Below, piece after piece: positions 14,919 through 22,495 of a DNA stretch of 24,244 nt. A program made the position numbers and the translations under genes. Source of the DNA: JAPLCX01 sp964460305 (lineage in GTDB: Bacteria > Auribacterota > Tritonobacteria > UBA1439); contig CAYWRA010000034.1 in the NCBI GenBank assembly GCA_964460305.1, positions 1 to 24,244 on the forward strand, in the 5' to 3' direction. The notes under the pieces were generated by a model. It was given only the letters and a program-made list of their open reading frames with translations, was not told where the DNA came from and did not search any database. Within the stretch, counting starts at the first letter, position 1, and each line of letters starts with the position of its first letter.

Positions 14919-16139
14919 TCATGACGGCGAGCGACAGGATAAGTCATGCGCGCCGACAGCCCTCGGGCTTGGGATCAGTTTTGCCATGATCAGAAGTGCG
15001 AGGGCGCCCCTTCCCACTACAAAAAAACTGAAGGCAACCGCCTGCCAGGGTACTCCTTTGATTGGATAGGAATACGACCATACTCTTCGCAACCAAGTGA
15101 AGCTGAAAGGGAAGGCCATGATGTTAAACAGTTCATACAAGACAATGACCAGGAGAAATGACTTCGTTTTACGCGAGGCGGCAATCAGCAAAAAGGGAAG
15201 CATCCATATGTGGAATTGAGGCGAGTAAACCTTGCTGGGGACAACGAAGGCAATGCATATGAGGATGAATTTTTCAGCCAGCCGGTCAGTAGGATAAAAA
15301 AATGCAATGGCAAGAATAGCCGCAACCGATAATATACCTGGATAAGGACCGAACTGCCACGGGCCTGCCCAGAGTTGAAAAATGCCGCCGAGGCTCTCAA
15401 TCATATACCCGCGCTTGAAATGGTAGGCATAGGTCCAGAGAAACATGCTCATGTTCCCATTTTTGTTATAACAGGCCACGGCAAAAGGCAGGTTAAGGGC
15501 GGCGAGCGTCGCCAGGCAGGCAAGAACCATGAGGATCGCTCTCGTACGCCGTCGCACAAAAAGCCATTCCCTGAACACGATTGCAACGAACATGAAGGCG
15601 GGTATCCACTTACAGGCTATGCCACATGCCAGAATAATCGACGCTGTATATGGTTTTCCCCTGCGATATGCCCAATAACCGAGGAGCGCGAAGAATGAGG
15701 CAATAACGTCGAAACGGACCGGGCTCAGAATGAGCAACGATGGGCTGAACAGATAGACAGCGATAAGGCTGAGCTTTTTCGTTTCTGCTACGCCGTTTAA
15801 AAGCCGCCAGAGAAGACAAGCCACGGCAAGATCAAAGCCCAACATGAGGCAGCCGTCGAGGAAAACAAGTCCGAATAGGCCGCCGTGAAAAAGAAAGGAA
15901 ACTCCCCAGTAGAGGAGTCCGAAGATCGGTGGATACTCGATATTGAAATCGACGTACGGGATAAGTCCGCTATGTATCTTCTCGATTACATTGTTGTATA
16001 CCTTCTGGTCTCCTTGAAGATGCCAAATCCAGCTTTGATCCGCAGGTTGAAGATGAAACCAGTAAATGATGAGTATTTTAATCAGTGTGGACGCAGTCAA
16101 CAAAAACAAGAACCGTTTGTCGGATTTTGAAATGCTCAC
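14919..16139 (-). CDS. GT87-type (DUF2029-like) polyprenyl-phosphate mannosyltransferase
   Basis: The 406-residue protein has about ten membrane segments. The family pattern is clear near the N-terminus: DQKVYNNVIEKIHSGLIPYVDFNIEYPPI (about 44-72), where an acidic residue, YxDF and EYPP line the active site. Near the C-terminus is FVVPSKVYSPQFHIWMLPF, typical of GT87. Known members add mannose from polyprenyl-phosphate-mannose to lipid-linked glycans in actinobacteria; this one may act likewise with another acceptor. The GTG at 16139 has AAGGA eight to ten bases upstream, and a strong promoter lies just ahead, so the gene can be expressed independently of the GT2 gene upstream. Confidence 0.82.
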   Translation of the reverse strand: MSISKSDKRFLFLLTASTLIKILIIYWFHLQPADQSWIWHLQGDQKVYNNVIEKIHSGLIPYVDFNIEYPPIFGLLYWGVSFLFHGGLFGLVFLDGCLMLGFDLAVACLLWRLLNGVAETKKLSLIAVYLFSPSLLILSPVRFDVIASFFALLGYWAYRRGKPYTASIILACGIACKWIPAFMFVAIVFREWLFVRRRTRAILMVLACLATLAALNLPFAVACYNKNGNMSMFLWTYAYHFKRGYMIESLGGIFQLWAGPWQFGPYPGILSVAAILAIAFFYPTDRLAEKFILICIAFVVPSKVYSPQFHIWMLPFLLIAASRKTKSFLLVIVLYELFNIMAFPFSFTWLRRVWSYSYPIKGVPWQAVAFSFFVVGRGALALLIMAKLIPSPRAVGAHDLSCRSPS

Positions 16140-16162
16140 CGGCTTTATCCTTCGGAACCGTC

Positions 16163-16190
16163 ATTATATCGCCGCAGAGTCAAAAGACAA
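16163..16190 (-). promoter_or_regulatory. Promoter of the GT87-type gene
   Basis: Read on the minus strand, TTGTCT (16185-16190) and a consensus TATAAT (16163-16168) are 16 bases apart. The -10 box is part of GATATAATG, a core shared with the promoters at 19574 and 23997. Transcription would begin near 16156, about 17 bases before the GTG at 16139. Confidence 0.65.
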
Positions 16191-16314
16191 GGGCGAAGAG
16201 GCTCAGGTACGCCGAGGGGAGAACGAACGGCAATCGTGCCGCTCCGCTGATGAAACCGGCGGGAGAGAGAGTGGTGAAAGATGGCAAGCGGACAAAAATC
16301 ATGGCAAATATCAT
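16180..16314 (-). CDS. Possible 44-residue hydrophobic ORF or gene remnant
   Basis: In the spacer between the GT2 and GT87 genes a minus-strand frame reads MIFAMIFVRLPSFTTLSPAG and on to a hydrophobic end LPSAYLSLFALVF. It could be a tiny membrane protein, but it has no good ribosome binding site and overlaps the promoter of the next gene. It more likely represents the remnant of a former membrane protein. Confidence 0.2.
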   Translation of the reverse strand: MIFAMIFVRLPSFTTLSPAGFISGAARLPFVLPSAYLSLFALVF

Positions 16315-16339
16315 GTGTTTTGTATTCCATCGAGCTCAC

Positions 16340-17101
16340 TCAAACCCGCATTTTTCTGCCATCCCGGTTGAATATCGCGAACCGGCCGAGCTGTAGTTTT
16401 TGCAGCATGAATTTCAGGGCCGTGCCGATCACTCCCCAGCCGTACGTCACGCTCCTGTGGAACCCGATGGAGGAAGACTCTTTCGTGTATTGCGAAGGCG
16501 CCGTTATCTCGCCTATCCGGTAGCCAAAATAGACGGCCTGCGCCAACATCTGATTGTCGAACACGAAGTCATCGGAGTTTTCGAGGAGGGGGAGGTTCAA
16601 AAGGACTTCTCTCGAGAAACCCCTGTAGCCGGTATGGTATTCGGAAATCTTCTGGCCGATCAAGGCATTCTCCAAGAGGGTGAGCATCCTGTTGGAAAAA
16701 TATTTATATCGCGGCATGCCGCCCTTAAGCGCCATGCCGCCTAAAATCCTTGAGCCGAGCACTACGTCAAACATCCCCGAGGTGATAAGTCCCGCCATTG
16801 CGGTGATCAGCCGGGGGGGATACTGGTAATCCGGATGGAGCATGATGACTATGTCAGCCCCCTTGTCGAGCGCTCTCTGATAGCACGTTTTTTGGTTGCC
16901 TCCATAGCCCCGGTTCTTATCATGGACGTGGACCTCGATTCCCAATTTCCTAGCCACGGAGACCGTATCATCACTGCTGCTGTCGTCCGTGAGAAGCACC
17001 TCGTCGACGATATCTTTAGGTATCTCGCGATAGGTCTTCTCCAACGTCTTCTCGGCATTGTATGCCGGCAATACAACGACTATTTTTTTGCCCTCGAGCA
17101 T
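16340..17101 (-). CDS. GT2-family glycosyltransferase, HPDYQY type
   Basis: The 253-residue protein is a GT-A fold transferase. The nucleotide-binding part is VVVLPAYNAEKTLEKTYREI with D39/D40 in LLTDDSSSDDT, and KNRGYGGNQK follows. The metal-site segment is IVIMLHPDYQYPP (D91), in place of the usual DxD. Later segments are GSRILGG, RYKYFSNRMLTLLENA, SEYHTGYRGFSREVL and FDNQMLAQAVYFGYRIGEI. No membrane anchor follows. Such enzymes often make polyprenyl-phosphate sugars or act in surface polysaccharide assembly; the substrate is not predictable. The ATG at 17101 has GGAGGG five to six bases upstream. The frame opens upstream to 17152 through a hairpin, and that extension was rejected. Confidence 0.88.
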   Translation of the reverse strand: MLEGKKIVVVLPAYNAEKTLEKTYREIPKDIVDEVLLTDDSSSDDTVSVARKLGIEVHVHDKNRGYGGNQKTCYQRALDKGADIVIMLHPDYQYPPRLITAMAGLITSGMFDVVLGSRILGGMALKGGMPRYKYFSNRMLTLLENALIGQKISEYHTGYRGFSREVLLNLPLLENSDDFVFDNQMLAQAVYFGYRIGEITAPSQYTKESSSIGFHRSVTYGWGVIGTALKFMLQKLQLGRFAIFNRDGRKMRV

Positions 17102-17136
17102 CTCAACCCTCCCCTCGGCAACACGTTGAATTGTGG

Positions 17137-17156
17137 GGGCTTGATTTATCAAGCCC
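17137..17156. repeat. Perfect hairpin in the leader of the GT2 gene
   Basis: GGGCTTGATTTATCAAGCCC is an inverted repeat (8-base stem, 4-base loop) between the upstream YfhO-type gene and the GT2 start. It lacks a U tract on the minus strand; on the plus strand it is followed by GTATTTTG. It could limit read-through or stabilise RNA ends. Confidence 0.55.
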
Positions 17157-17193
17157 GTATTTTGCCTGCAAAAGAATGATGGATAATTCAGGC

Positions 17194-19524
17194 CTATACA
17201 CGTCTCGCACTCACGACAACCGCGGCAAATAATGAAATCAGGGAGATCACGGCACCAATTTTAAAGGAAAAGGGCGAATAGCAAAAGCGTATATTGTGAT
17301 CGCCAGCGGCGGAGATGGGAACGAGCCTGAAGCTTCCATTCGCCCTGTAGATCGGCTGCTCTTTGCCGTCGATGAACGCCCTCCAGCCGGGGAAGTAATT
17401 ATCGCTCATCACGAGATAGCAGGGGGTCCCAGCGTGGATTTCCAGTACCACCTCACGTGGCCCGTAGCGCGCGATAAGGCAGGAACTGCGTGACAGGTCG
17501 CCCGCTTGGAGGATGGGCACGTCACGGTCGCCGACCAACGCCTCATTGCGATAGTCTAGTTTCGGCATTTCCTTTAGCAGCTCATCGTGGGAACAGACGA
17601 GTCGCACCCGCGGCACGAGGAATGCGCGCGGTAAGAAAGCGAGGTTTTCGTATATCCGCACGGAGCGGTCGGCGAATACGCGCCGGTAGCGCTCCGGATG
17701 GCGCACGCTCATCGAGCGCATGGGATCGAAATCCCTCTCGAACATTATGTATTTCACGTTTAGGAAACCGGCGATATCCTCCTTGAAGCTCGTCACCACC
17801 TGGAAGAGGTGCTGGAAATTACCCATCACCGATTGAAAATCACGATACGATTTGATCCCCATCGCGTCATAGCTCCGCGTTTCATGGATCTCGTACCACA
17901 CGCTCAGATCCGGGAAGAAGACGTCGCCCATGAAAAGGCAGCGGTACAGCGACCGGTCGCTCCGCAAAAAACGGAGCGCGGGCGGCGTGGGATAGAACTG
18001 GCTTTCCGGAATCGCGGGGTTGAAGTCGATGGCATGCACCGCCGTCTGCAAGAAGACAAGGATGCCGAGATAGAGGGCGCAGCGTCGCGCGATCAGCCAG
18101 CCGCGCCGCCGAAGCAGAAGCAGGGCCGCGGTGAGGAGCAGGAACCCGAGGAACAGGACCGTGGGCTGGAGATTATTGCGAAAACGGAATGGAAAGTCGT
18201 TGATTTCAAAGAATCTCTTATTGCAAACGGCCAGCCATGCCGCAACCGCTATGATGAGGCCCGTGAGCGCCATCACCGCAGACGCGCGGACCGGACGCGA
18301 ACTTTCTTCGACAAGCGAATGGATGTAGCAGCTTGCGAGCACGCAGACGGAGAACCCGAGGCAGAATAGCAAACGGCTATTGTCGGTAATGCTCAGGAGC
18401 GGCAGCGAAACCACCAGTTGATAGATAGGCGTAACTCTGTAAACGACACAGAAGGATACCGCGCCCAGGCAGAGATAGAACCATATGATTTTTTTGCGGG
18501 GAGGGGAGGAAAACAGCGCGAGGAGAGCCAGGAGAACGCTGGTCACGCCGGCGAACCCTATGACGGACATACAATAATTGGTGAATGCCCCGGCGGCTGT
18601 TTTCACGAAGAAGTAATTATCATGGCTGGGATTGCCGTAGAAATCCGGGATCAGGTTGAGGATGGCTGCTGGGAGCGGGATATAGTGGGGGTTGACGCCG
18701 TAAGCGGCGCGTGTGGCGTAAGCGGCGCTCGCATACATATATTCCAGAAACGGGACGAACTGAACGGCCGCCACCCCCAAGCCGAGGACCGAGAAAAAAA
18801 GAAATCGGGCGAACCTCCACCAGCATTGCCCCCAGGGAAGCTCGCTGGATAACATCCTCCAGAGAAAGTAGGCGAGTGCGATGAGGAGAATGTGAAGGAG
18901 CGTCTCTACATGGCCGGCGAGGGCGGCGAGCGCCACCGAAAGAGCGACGAGGATCGACGTCAATCCGCCGGGAGGGCTCTGCGCGAAGATTTTTTCGACT
19001 AGAAAGAGCAGGAGGGGGAAGAAAATCATCACGCTGCTTAGAGGCCACTGCAGCCAGAGGACGTTAAAACCGAGAAACGCAAAATTCATACCGCCGAATA
19101 TGGCCCCGGCCTTATTGAGTCCGATTGACCGCAGATAGAGATACGTAAAAAGCCAGATCAGGTAGAGCTTAAGAAACGGTACGCCGATAAGGGCAATCCT
19201 CCAGGGTAGAAAGTAGTAAAAGAAGTTGAGCGGGAAGAGGACGGCCGATTGGAGATTGGCGAAATGGGGGACGCCCGCCCCGGAGTATGGATTCCATAGA
19301 GGGAAGGAATAGTTGCGGAACTCCTCTCGATTGAATTTCAACCATGGTTCTATCTGTGTGATGATATCGGAAAGGAGGACATTCTTCGGAGTGTACGGAA
19401 CGCCGTCGATGTTATATGGGGCCCACATTCGGAGGATGTCGGCGGGAGAAAAATAGTTGCCGGTGAAGAGAGGGATGGAAAAAAAGACAACGAGCGCACT
19501 CAACAGAACAAGGTTAAATCTCAT
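17194..19524 (-). CDS. YfhO-type large membrane protein (first of two)
   Basis: The protein has 776 residues and about 12 membrane segments. After the first segment comes the loop FSPADILRMWAPYNIDGVPY, then LLSDIITQIEPWLKFNREEF and FPLWNPYSGAGVPHFANLQS, the typical YfhO entry sequence (D...P...E....G..PLWNPY...G.P). The C-terminal extracytoplasmic domain ends with CYLVMSDNYFPGWRAFIDGK, a sugar-binding-like beta domain, and then the last membrane segment. YfhO of Gram-positives is a GT-C-fold protein linked to lipoteichoic acid glycosylation; in this group its role is unproven. The ATG at 19524 was chosen because GGGAA lies nine bases upstream; the ATG at 19533 is also possible. The open frame reaching to 19707 lies upstream of the promoter and is unlikely to be translated. 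Confidence 0.85.
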   Translation of the reverse strand: MRFNLVLLSALVVFFSIPLFTGNYFSPADILRMWAPYNIDGVPYTPKNVLLSDIITQIEPWLKFNREEFRNYSFPLWNPYSGAGVPHFANLQSAVLFPLNFFYYFLPWRIALIGVPFLKLYLIWLFTYLYLRSIGLNKAGAIFGGMNFAFLGFNVLWLQWPLSSVMIFFPLLLFLVEKIFAQSPPGGLTSILVALSVALAALAGHVETLLHILLIALAYFLWRMLSSELPWGQCWWRFARFLFFSVLGLGVAAVQFVPFLEYMYASAAYATRAAYGVNPHYIPLPAAILNLIPDFYGNPSHDNYFFVKTAAGAFTNYCMSVIGFAGVTSVLLALLALFSSPPRKKIIWFYLCLGAVSFCVVYRVTPIYQLVVSLPLLSITDNSRLLFCLGFSVCVLASCYIHSLVEESSRPVRASAVMALTGLIIAVAAWLAVCNKRFFEINDFPFRFRNNLQPTVLFLGFLLLTAALLLLRRRGWLIARRCALYLGILVFLQTAVHAIDFNPAIPESQFYPTPPALRFLRSDRSLYRCLFMGDVFFPDLSVWYEIHETRSYDAMGIKSYRDFQSVMGNFQHLFQVVTSFKEDIAGFLNVKYIMFERDFDPMRSMSVRHPERYRRVFADRSVRIYENLAFLPRAFLVPRVRLVCSHDELLKEMPKLDYRNEALVGDRDVPILQAGDLSRSSCLIARYGPREVVLEIHAGTPCYLVMSDNYFPGWRAFIDGKEQPIYRANGSFRLVPISAAGDHNIRFCYSPFSFKIGAVISLISLFAAVVVSARRV

Positions 19525-19573
19525 AAGCAGCATTTCCCGTTTATCATTCCGTCCCCCCCGACAACCGGTACTC

Positions 19574-19579
19574 ATTATA
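19574..19579 (-). promoter_or_regulatory. Extended -10 promoter of the first YfhO-type gene
   Basis: On the minus strand the sequence CTTGATATAATGAGTACC contains a consensus TATAAT preceded by TGA, an extended -10 box. CGTTGC lies 17 bases and TTGCTC 15 bases upstream as weak -35 candidates. Transcription would start about 43 bases before the ATG at 19524. Confidence 0.6.
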
Positions 19580-19761
19580 TCAAGGCATCTTTGTGAGCAA
19601 CGATTCCCAAACATTGATAGCGGCGGAGAAGATCGTTTCGAATCCGCGGCTCTCCCTCGATTTTCTTCATCTCCAGCGGACTGGATCCCCACCGCGCCTA
19701 TCGACAATGTTATTCGTAAGGAAGCGCTGGGCGCCTCTGAGATGGTCGGCAGGTATTGTCG

Positions 19762-22365
19762 TCAGCGATGACGCGGCGCTACGCAAACCTGTCCCAGCTT
19801 AAGCCCCGTCCTTCTCTTTCCGAAAAGTGGGATTACAAGCAAACTGAGCAGGGTGCACACGCTCACCGCCGCTCCGATCCCGAAGGACGCCGGCGAGTAC
19901 ACGAACGTGACCGTATGCTCGCCCCGTTCGAGAAAAACTCCCCGCAAGAGATAATCCGCGGGATAGATCGTCCCCTCTTTGCCATCAATGATGACTTTCC
20001 AGCCGGGATAGTAGATATCGCTCAGGATGAGGAAGCCGGGATGCTCCATGCTCGCCCGTATGCGCACGCGGGCATCTCCGTACTCTGTAATCTCCGCGCG
20101 CGACGCGGACGCCACTGGAACTTCCTCAAGCGCCGCGATGACGGATGGGGGGACGTCTCCCTCTATGAAAGCAACCTTCTCCGGCTGAAAATCCTCTTTC
20201 TTCATTGCGGTCAGGGCCTCCCGCGCGCGATGGGGATCCACCACCCTTATCTTATGGACGATGAATGCACGCGGCAGGGCCCGTTCGTTTTCGAATATGG
20301 AGCTCGACTTGTCACGAAATACGAGCCTGTAGAGTTCCCCGCGTGAATCGTCCATGACCCTTATAGCCGGCGCGCCCCCCCTTCCCCCGCGCCACTTTTC
20401 GCCTGCGGCCGTGGGGAATACGAGCGTCACCGCATGGTCTTTGTATTTCAGCCGGGCCTCGGAATAGCCATCTCCCCTATCACCGGCAACATGGATACCC
20501 CGGGGATTGATTCCGGGGCAGACCACGTATTTGACGCCCAGGAGATCGAGGATCGTTTTGTGTCGGAAAAGGATGTCACTGTCAGAGCCGTCATAGCGCA
20601 TGGAGAACTCCCGGCCCAGCACTTCCGTGACGAGATCGGCGTACCTTCGCACGTTCAAAGGGCTCAGAGTTCGGATGTCATACAGCCCGAATGCGGACGC
20701 CGTAGTGGGATAAAGCATATTCCCCACCCCGTAGACGCGGAAGGCGCCCGGCTGCCGCTGGAGGAAGCGGACGTACGGCGCCCTCTTGAAACTGCGATAC
20801 CGTTCGGCATGGTCTCTCGGGACATACGAAAAAAGCTCGAAGACAAGGAGGGCGAAGAGTGCGAACAGGACGCCGCGGACGGCCGGGCCCGGTGCGGCTG
20901 TGTGTGGGCCGCGCAGCCCCCCGGACACGGAGACCAGGATGGCCGCAATGATCACCAGCGCCAAGGAGAAAGAGACCGCGAAACGGAATTCCTCATGGGG
21001 GCCCGCGGTGAGCTCTGCGATCCCGTGATGGGTGAAGACAACAAAAAACACGATGACGCACACGAGTACGGCCGCGGCGGAAACTACTGCGCACGGCCGA
21101 ACGTTACCAGAAAGGATGTAGTGGCACGCGACAGCCGCTCCGGCGGCCACCGCAAACGCCTGAAACGGCGCGAGGTATTTCCAGAACGTAATCAGCGTAA
21201 AGGGGGGGAGAGCGCCTATCCAGTTGACGACGGGGCAGCCATGCGTTTTCATGAGCATGAGCGCCGCTGCCGCCGTGAAGAAATACGAGAATCGAGCGAC
21301 GCTTGAGCGTGAAAAGAGAGATTGAAAGAATGCGAGCAGAAAAAGAAAGAATGGAACCGCTCCGACGTAGTTGATCATTTCCAACGCGTGGATCGTGGAC
21401 GGGTCGGCCCAGGTATTGCCGAACAACCTGCCGTAAAAAAATGGGGCTATGTTCACGATGGCGCAACCGAGCGGGAAAGAGGTCAGGCCGTCGCTCGATA
21501 TGTGGTATGAAAACGCATTCGAGACGTATTCCAGAGAGGGGAGGGTAAAGACGAGGCTTACAAGCAGACCGATGCCATACGCGCCTGCGCCCCGGAGAAG
21601 ATCCCGGCAGAAAAGACGCGCATCGCGCGATGCGCACAATCCACCGATGGATCTGAACAGGTAATAGGATCCCGTGAACGCCAGGAGTATGATGAGCGGG
21701 GCGGGCATGCCGGCGAAGATTGCGCATGCGATCGCGCTGCCGGCCATGACCGTGGTCCAGTAGCTCTTCCTCCGATACATCAATTCCAGGAAGAAAAACA
21801 GACAGGACGTCATGATCGCCGCGTCGAGGCAACCCCAGTTCAGATTGAGGATAAAGTGGCCGTTGAACATGAAAGCGATCGCCCCGACGAGCGATGGGAA
21901 GGGGGAAAGCGAAATGAGACGGAAATATAGGTAGGCGAAGAGCCCGGCCCAGAAGAACCGGAAGAGCATGTAGAGGTCCCAAATTACAGGCGAGGGATTG
22001 ATGATCGGAAGGATGCGCAGGGGGAAGAAGACCGCCGATACGGTGTCGCCCGCGAGTGGCATGCCCAACGCCTGGTTCGCGTTCCACAGCGGGAACCGTC
22101 CCGATCGGTAGAGCTGGTGGATTTTCTGGAGCTGAGGCTCCGTAATCAAGGCGGAGGCCCCGGCATCGGTCACGTGGTGCCTATGCCGTCGATATCCGTC
22201 ATAGCCATAGGGGCCGTCGGGCATCACGCCGGGAGTGAACGACCCGGGAATCGTGGAGAGCGTGCGGCCCATGAAGATAACGTCCGGGAAACACGCGCAG
22301 ATCAGTCCCGCGAGGACGAGCGGAACGTACACATATTCTTTTTTTATCAATGCCCGTATATCCAT
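19762..22365 (-). CDS. YfhO-type large membrane protein (second of two)
   Basis: The protein has 867 residues with a cytoplasmic start MDIRALIKKEYVYVPLVLAGL and about 12-13 membrane segments. Key YfhO segments are PQLQKIHQLYRSGRFPLWNANQALGMPLAGDTVSAVFFPLRIL and the C-terminal domain with LILSDIYYPGWKVIIDGKEG, ERGEHTVTFVYSPASFGIGA and a final membrane helix. Pairwise similarity with the neighbour is clearest in this last domain (PGW, IDGKE, YSP-SF-IGA). A GT-C fold transferase role on surface glycans is plausible, not shown. The frame is open to 22440, but those bases belong to the repeat block, so the ATG at 22365 was taken; its ribosome binding site is weak. The C-terminal tail is short and basic. 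Confidence 0.85.
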   Translation of the reverse strand: MDIRALIKKEYVYVPLVLAGLICACFPDVIFMGRTLSTIPGSFTPGVMPDGPYGYDGYRRHRHHVTDAGASALITEPQLQKIHQLYRSGRFPLWNANQALGMPLAGDTVSAVFFPLRILPIINPSPVIWDLYMLFRFFWAGLFAYLYFRLISLSPFPSLVGAIAFMFNGHFILNLNWGCLDAAIMTSCLFFFLELMYRRKSYWTTVMAGSAIACAIFAGMPAPLIILLAFTGSYYLFRSIGGLCASRDARLFCRDLLRGAGAYGIGLLVSLVFTLPSLEYVSNAFSYHISSDGLTSFPLGCAIVNIAPFFYGRLFGNTWADPSTIHALEMINYVGAVPFFLFLLAFFQSLFSRSSVARFSYFFTAAAALMLMKTHGCPVVNWIGALPPFTLITFWKYLAPFQAFAVAAGAAVACHYILSGNVRPCAVVSAAAVLVCVIVFFVVFTHHGIAELTAGPHEEFRFAVSFSLALVIIAAILVSVSGGLRGPHTAAPGPAVRGVLFALFALLVFELFSYVPRDHAERYRSFKRAPYVRFLQRQPGAFRVYGVGNMLYPTTASAFGLYDIRTLSPLNVRRYADLVTEVLGREFSMRYDGSDSDILFRHKTILDLLGVKYVVCPGINPRGIHVAGDRGDGYSEARLKYKDHAVTLVFPTAAGEKWRGGRGGAPAIRVMDDSRGELYRLVFRDKSSSIFENERALPRAFIVHKIRVVDPHRAREALTAMKKEDFQPEKVAFIEGDVPPSVIAALEEVPVASASRAEITEYGDARVRIRASMEHPGFLILSDIYYPGWKVIIDGKEGTIYPADYLLRGVFLERGEHTVTFVYSPASFGIGAAVSVCTLLSLLVIPLFGKRRTGLKLGQVCVAPRHR

Positions 22366-22369
22366 AGGA

Positions 22370-22495
22370 AAATCCCAAACCCCAAATCCCAATATTGAGG
22401 ATGACAAATACCAAATGACAAATGCATTACAAACGGCCAAATGTCAAAACCTCATTGTGTTTTGTCATTTGTCATTCGACATTCATTAGCTATCT
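22370..22495. repeat. Repeat block with copy C of the ATGAC...GTCAT family
   Basis: The block starts with AATCCCAAACCCCAAATCCC, as in 1590-1607. ATGACAAATACCAAATGAC (22401-22419) follows, and then a hairpin with arms CAAATGTCAAAAC (22438-22450) and GTTTTGTCATTTG (22459-22471), 12 of 13 paired. It lies between two minus-strand genes, and the stop codon of the upstream one (22452-22454) is inside the hairpin loop. Confidence 0.65.

Noticed and set aside
17137..17156. Rho-independent terminator
   Set aside because: The stem is perfect but no U tract follows on the minus strand, and the plus strand has no gene that would need it.
19525..19707. N-terminal extension of the first YfhO-type protein
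   Set aside because: It lies mostly upstream of the extended -10 promoter at 19574 and has no membrane or family features.
20434..21306. 290-codon plus-strand frame
   Set aside because: It is antisense to the second YfhO-type gene, charged and without recognisable motifs; the minus strand is clearly coding.
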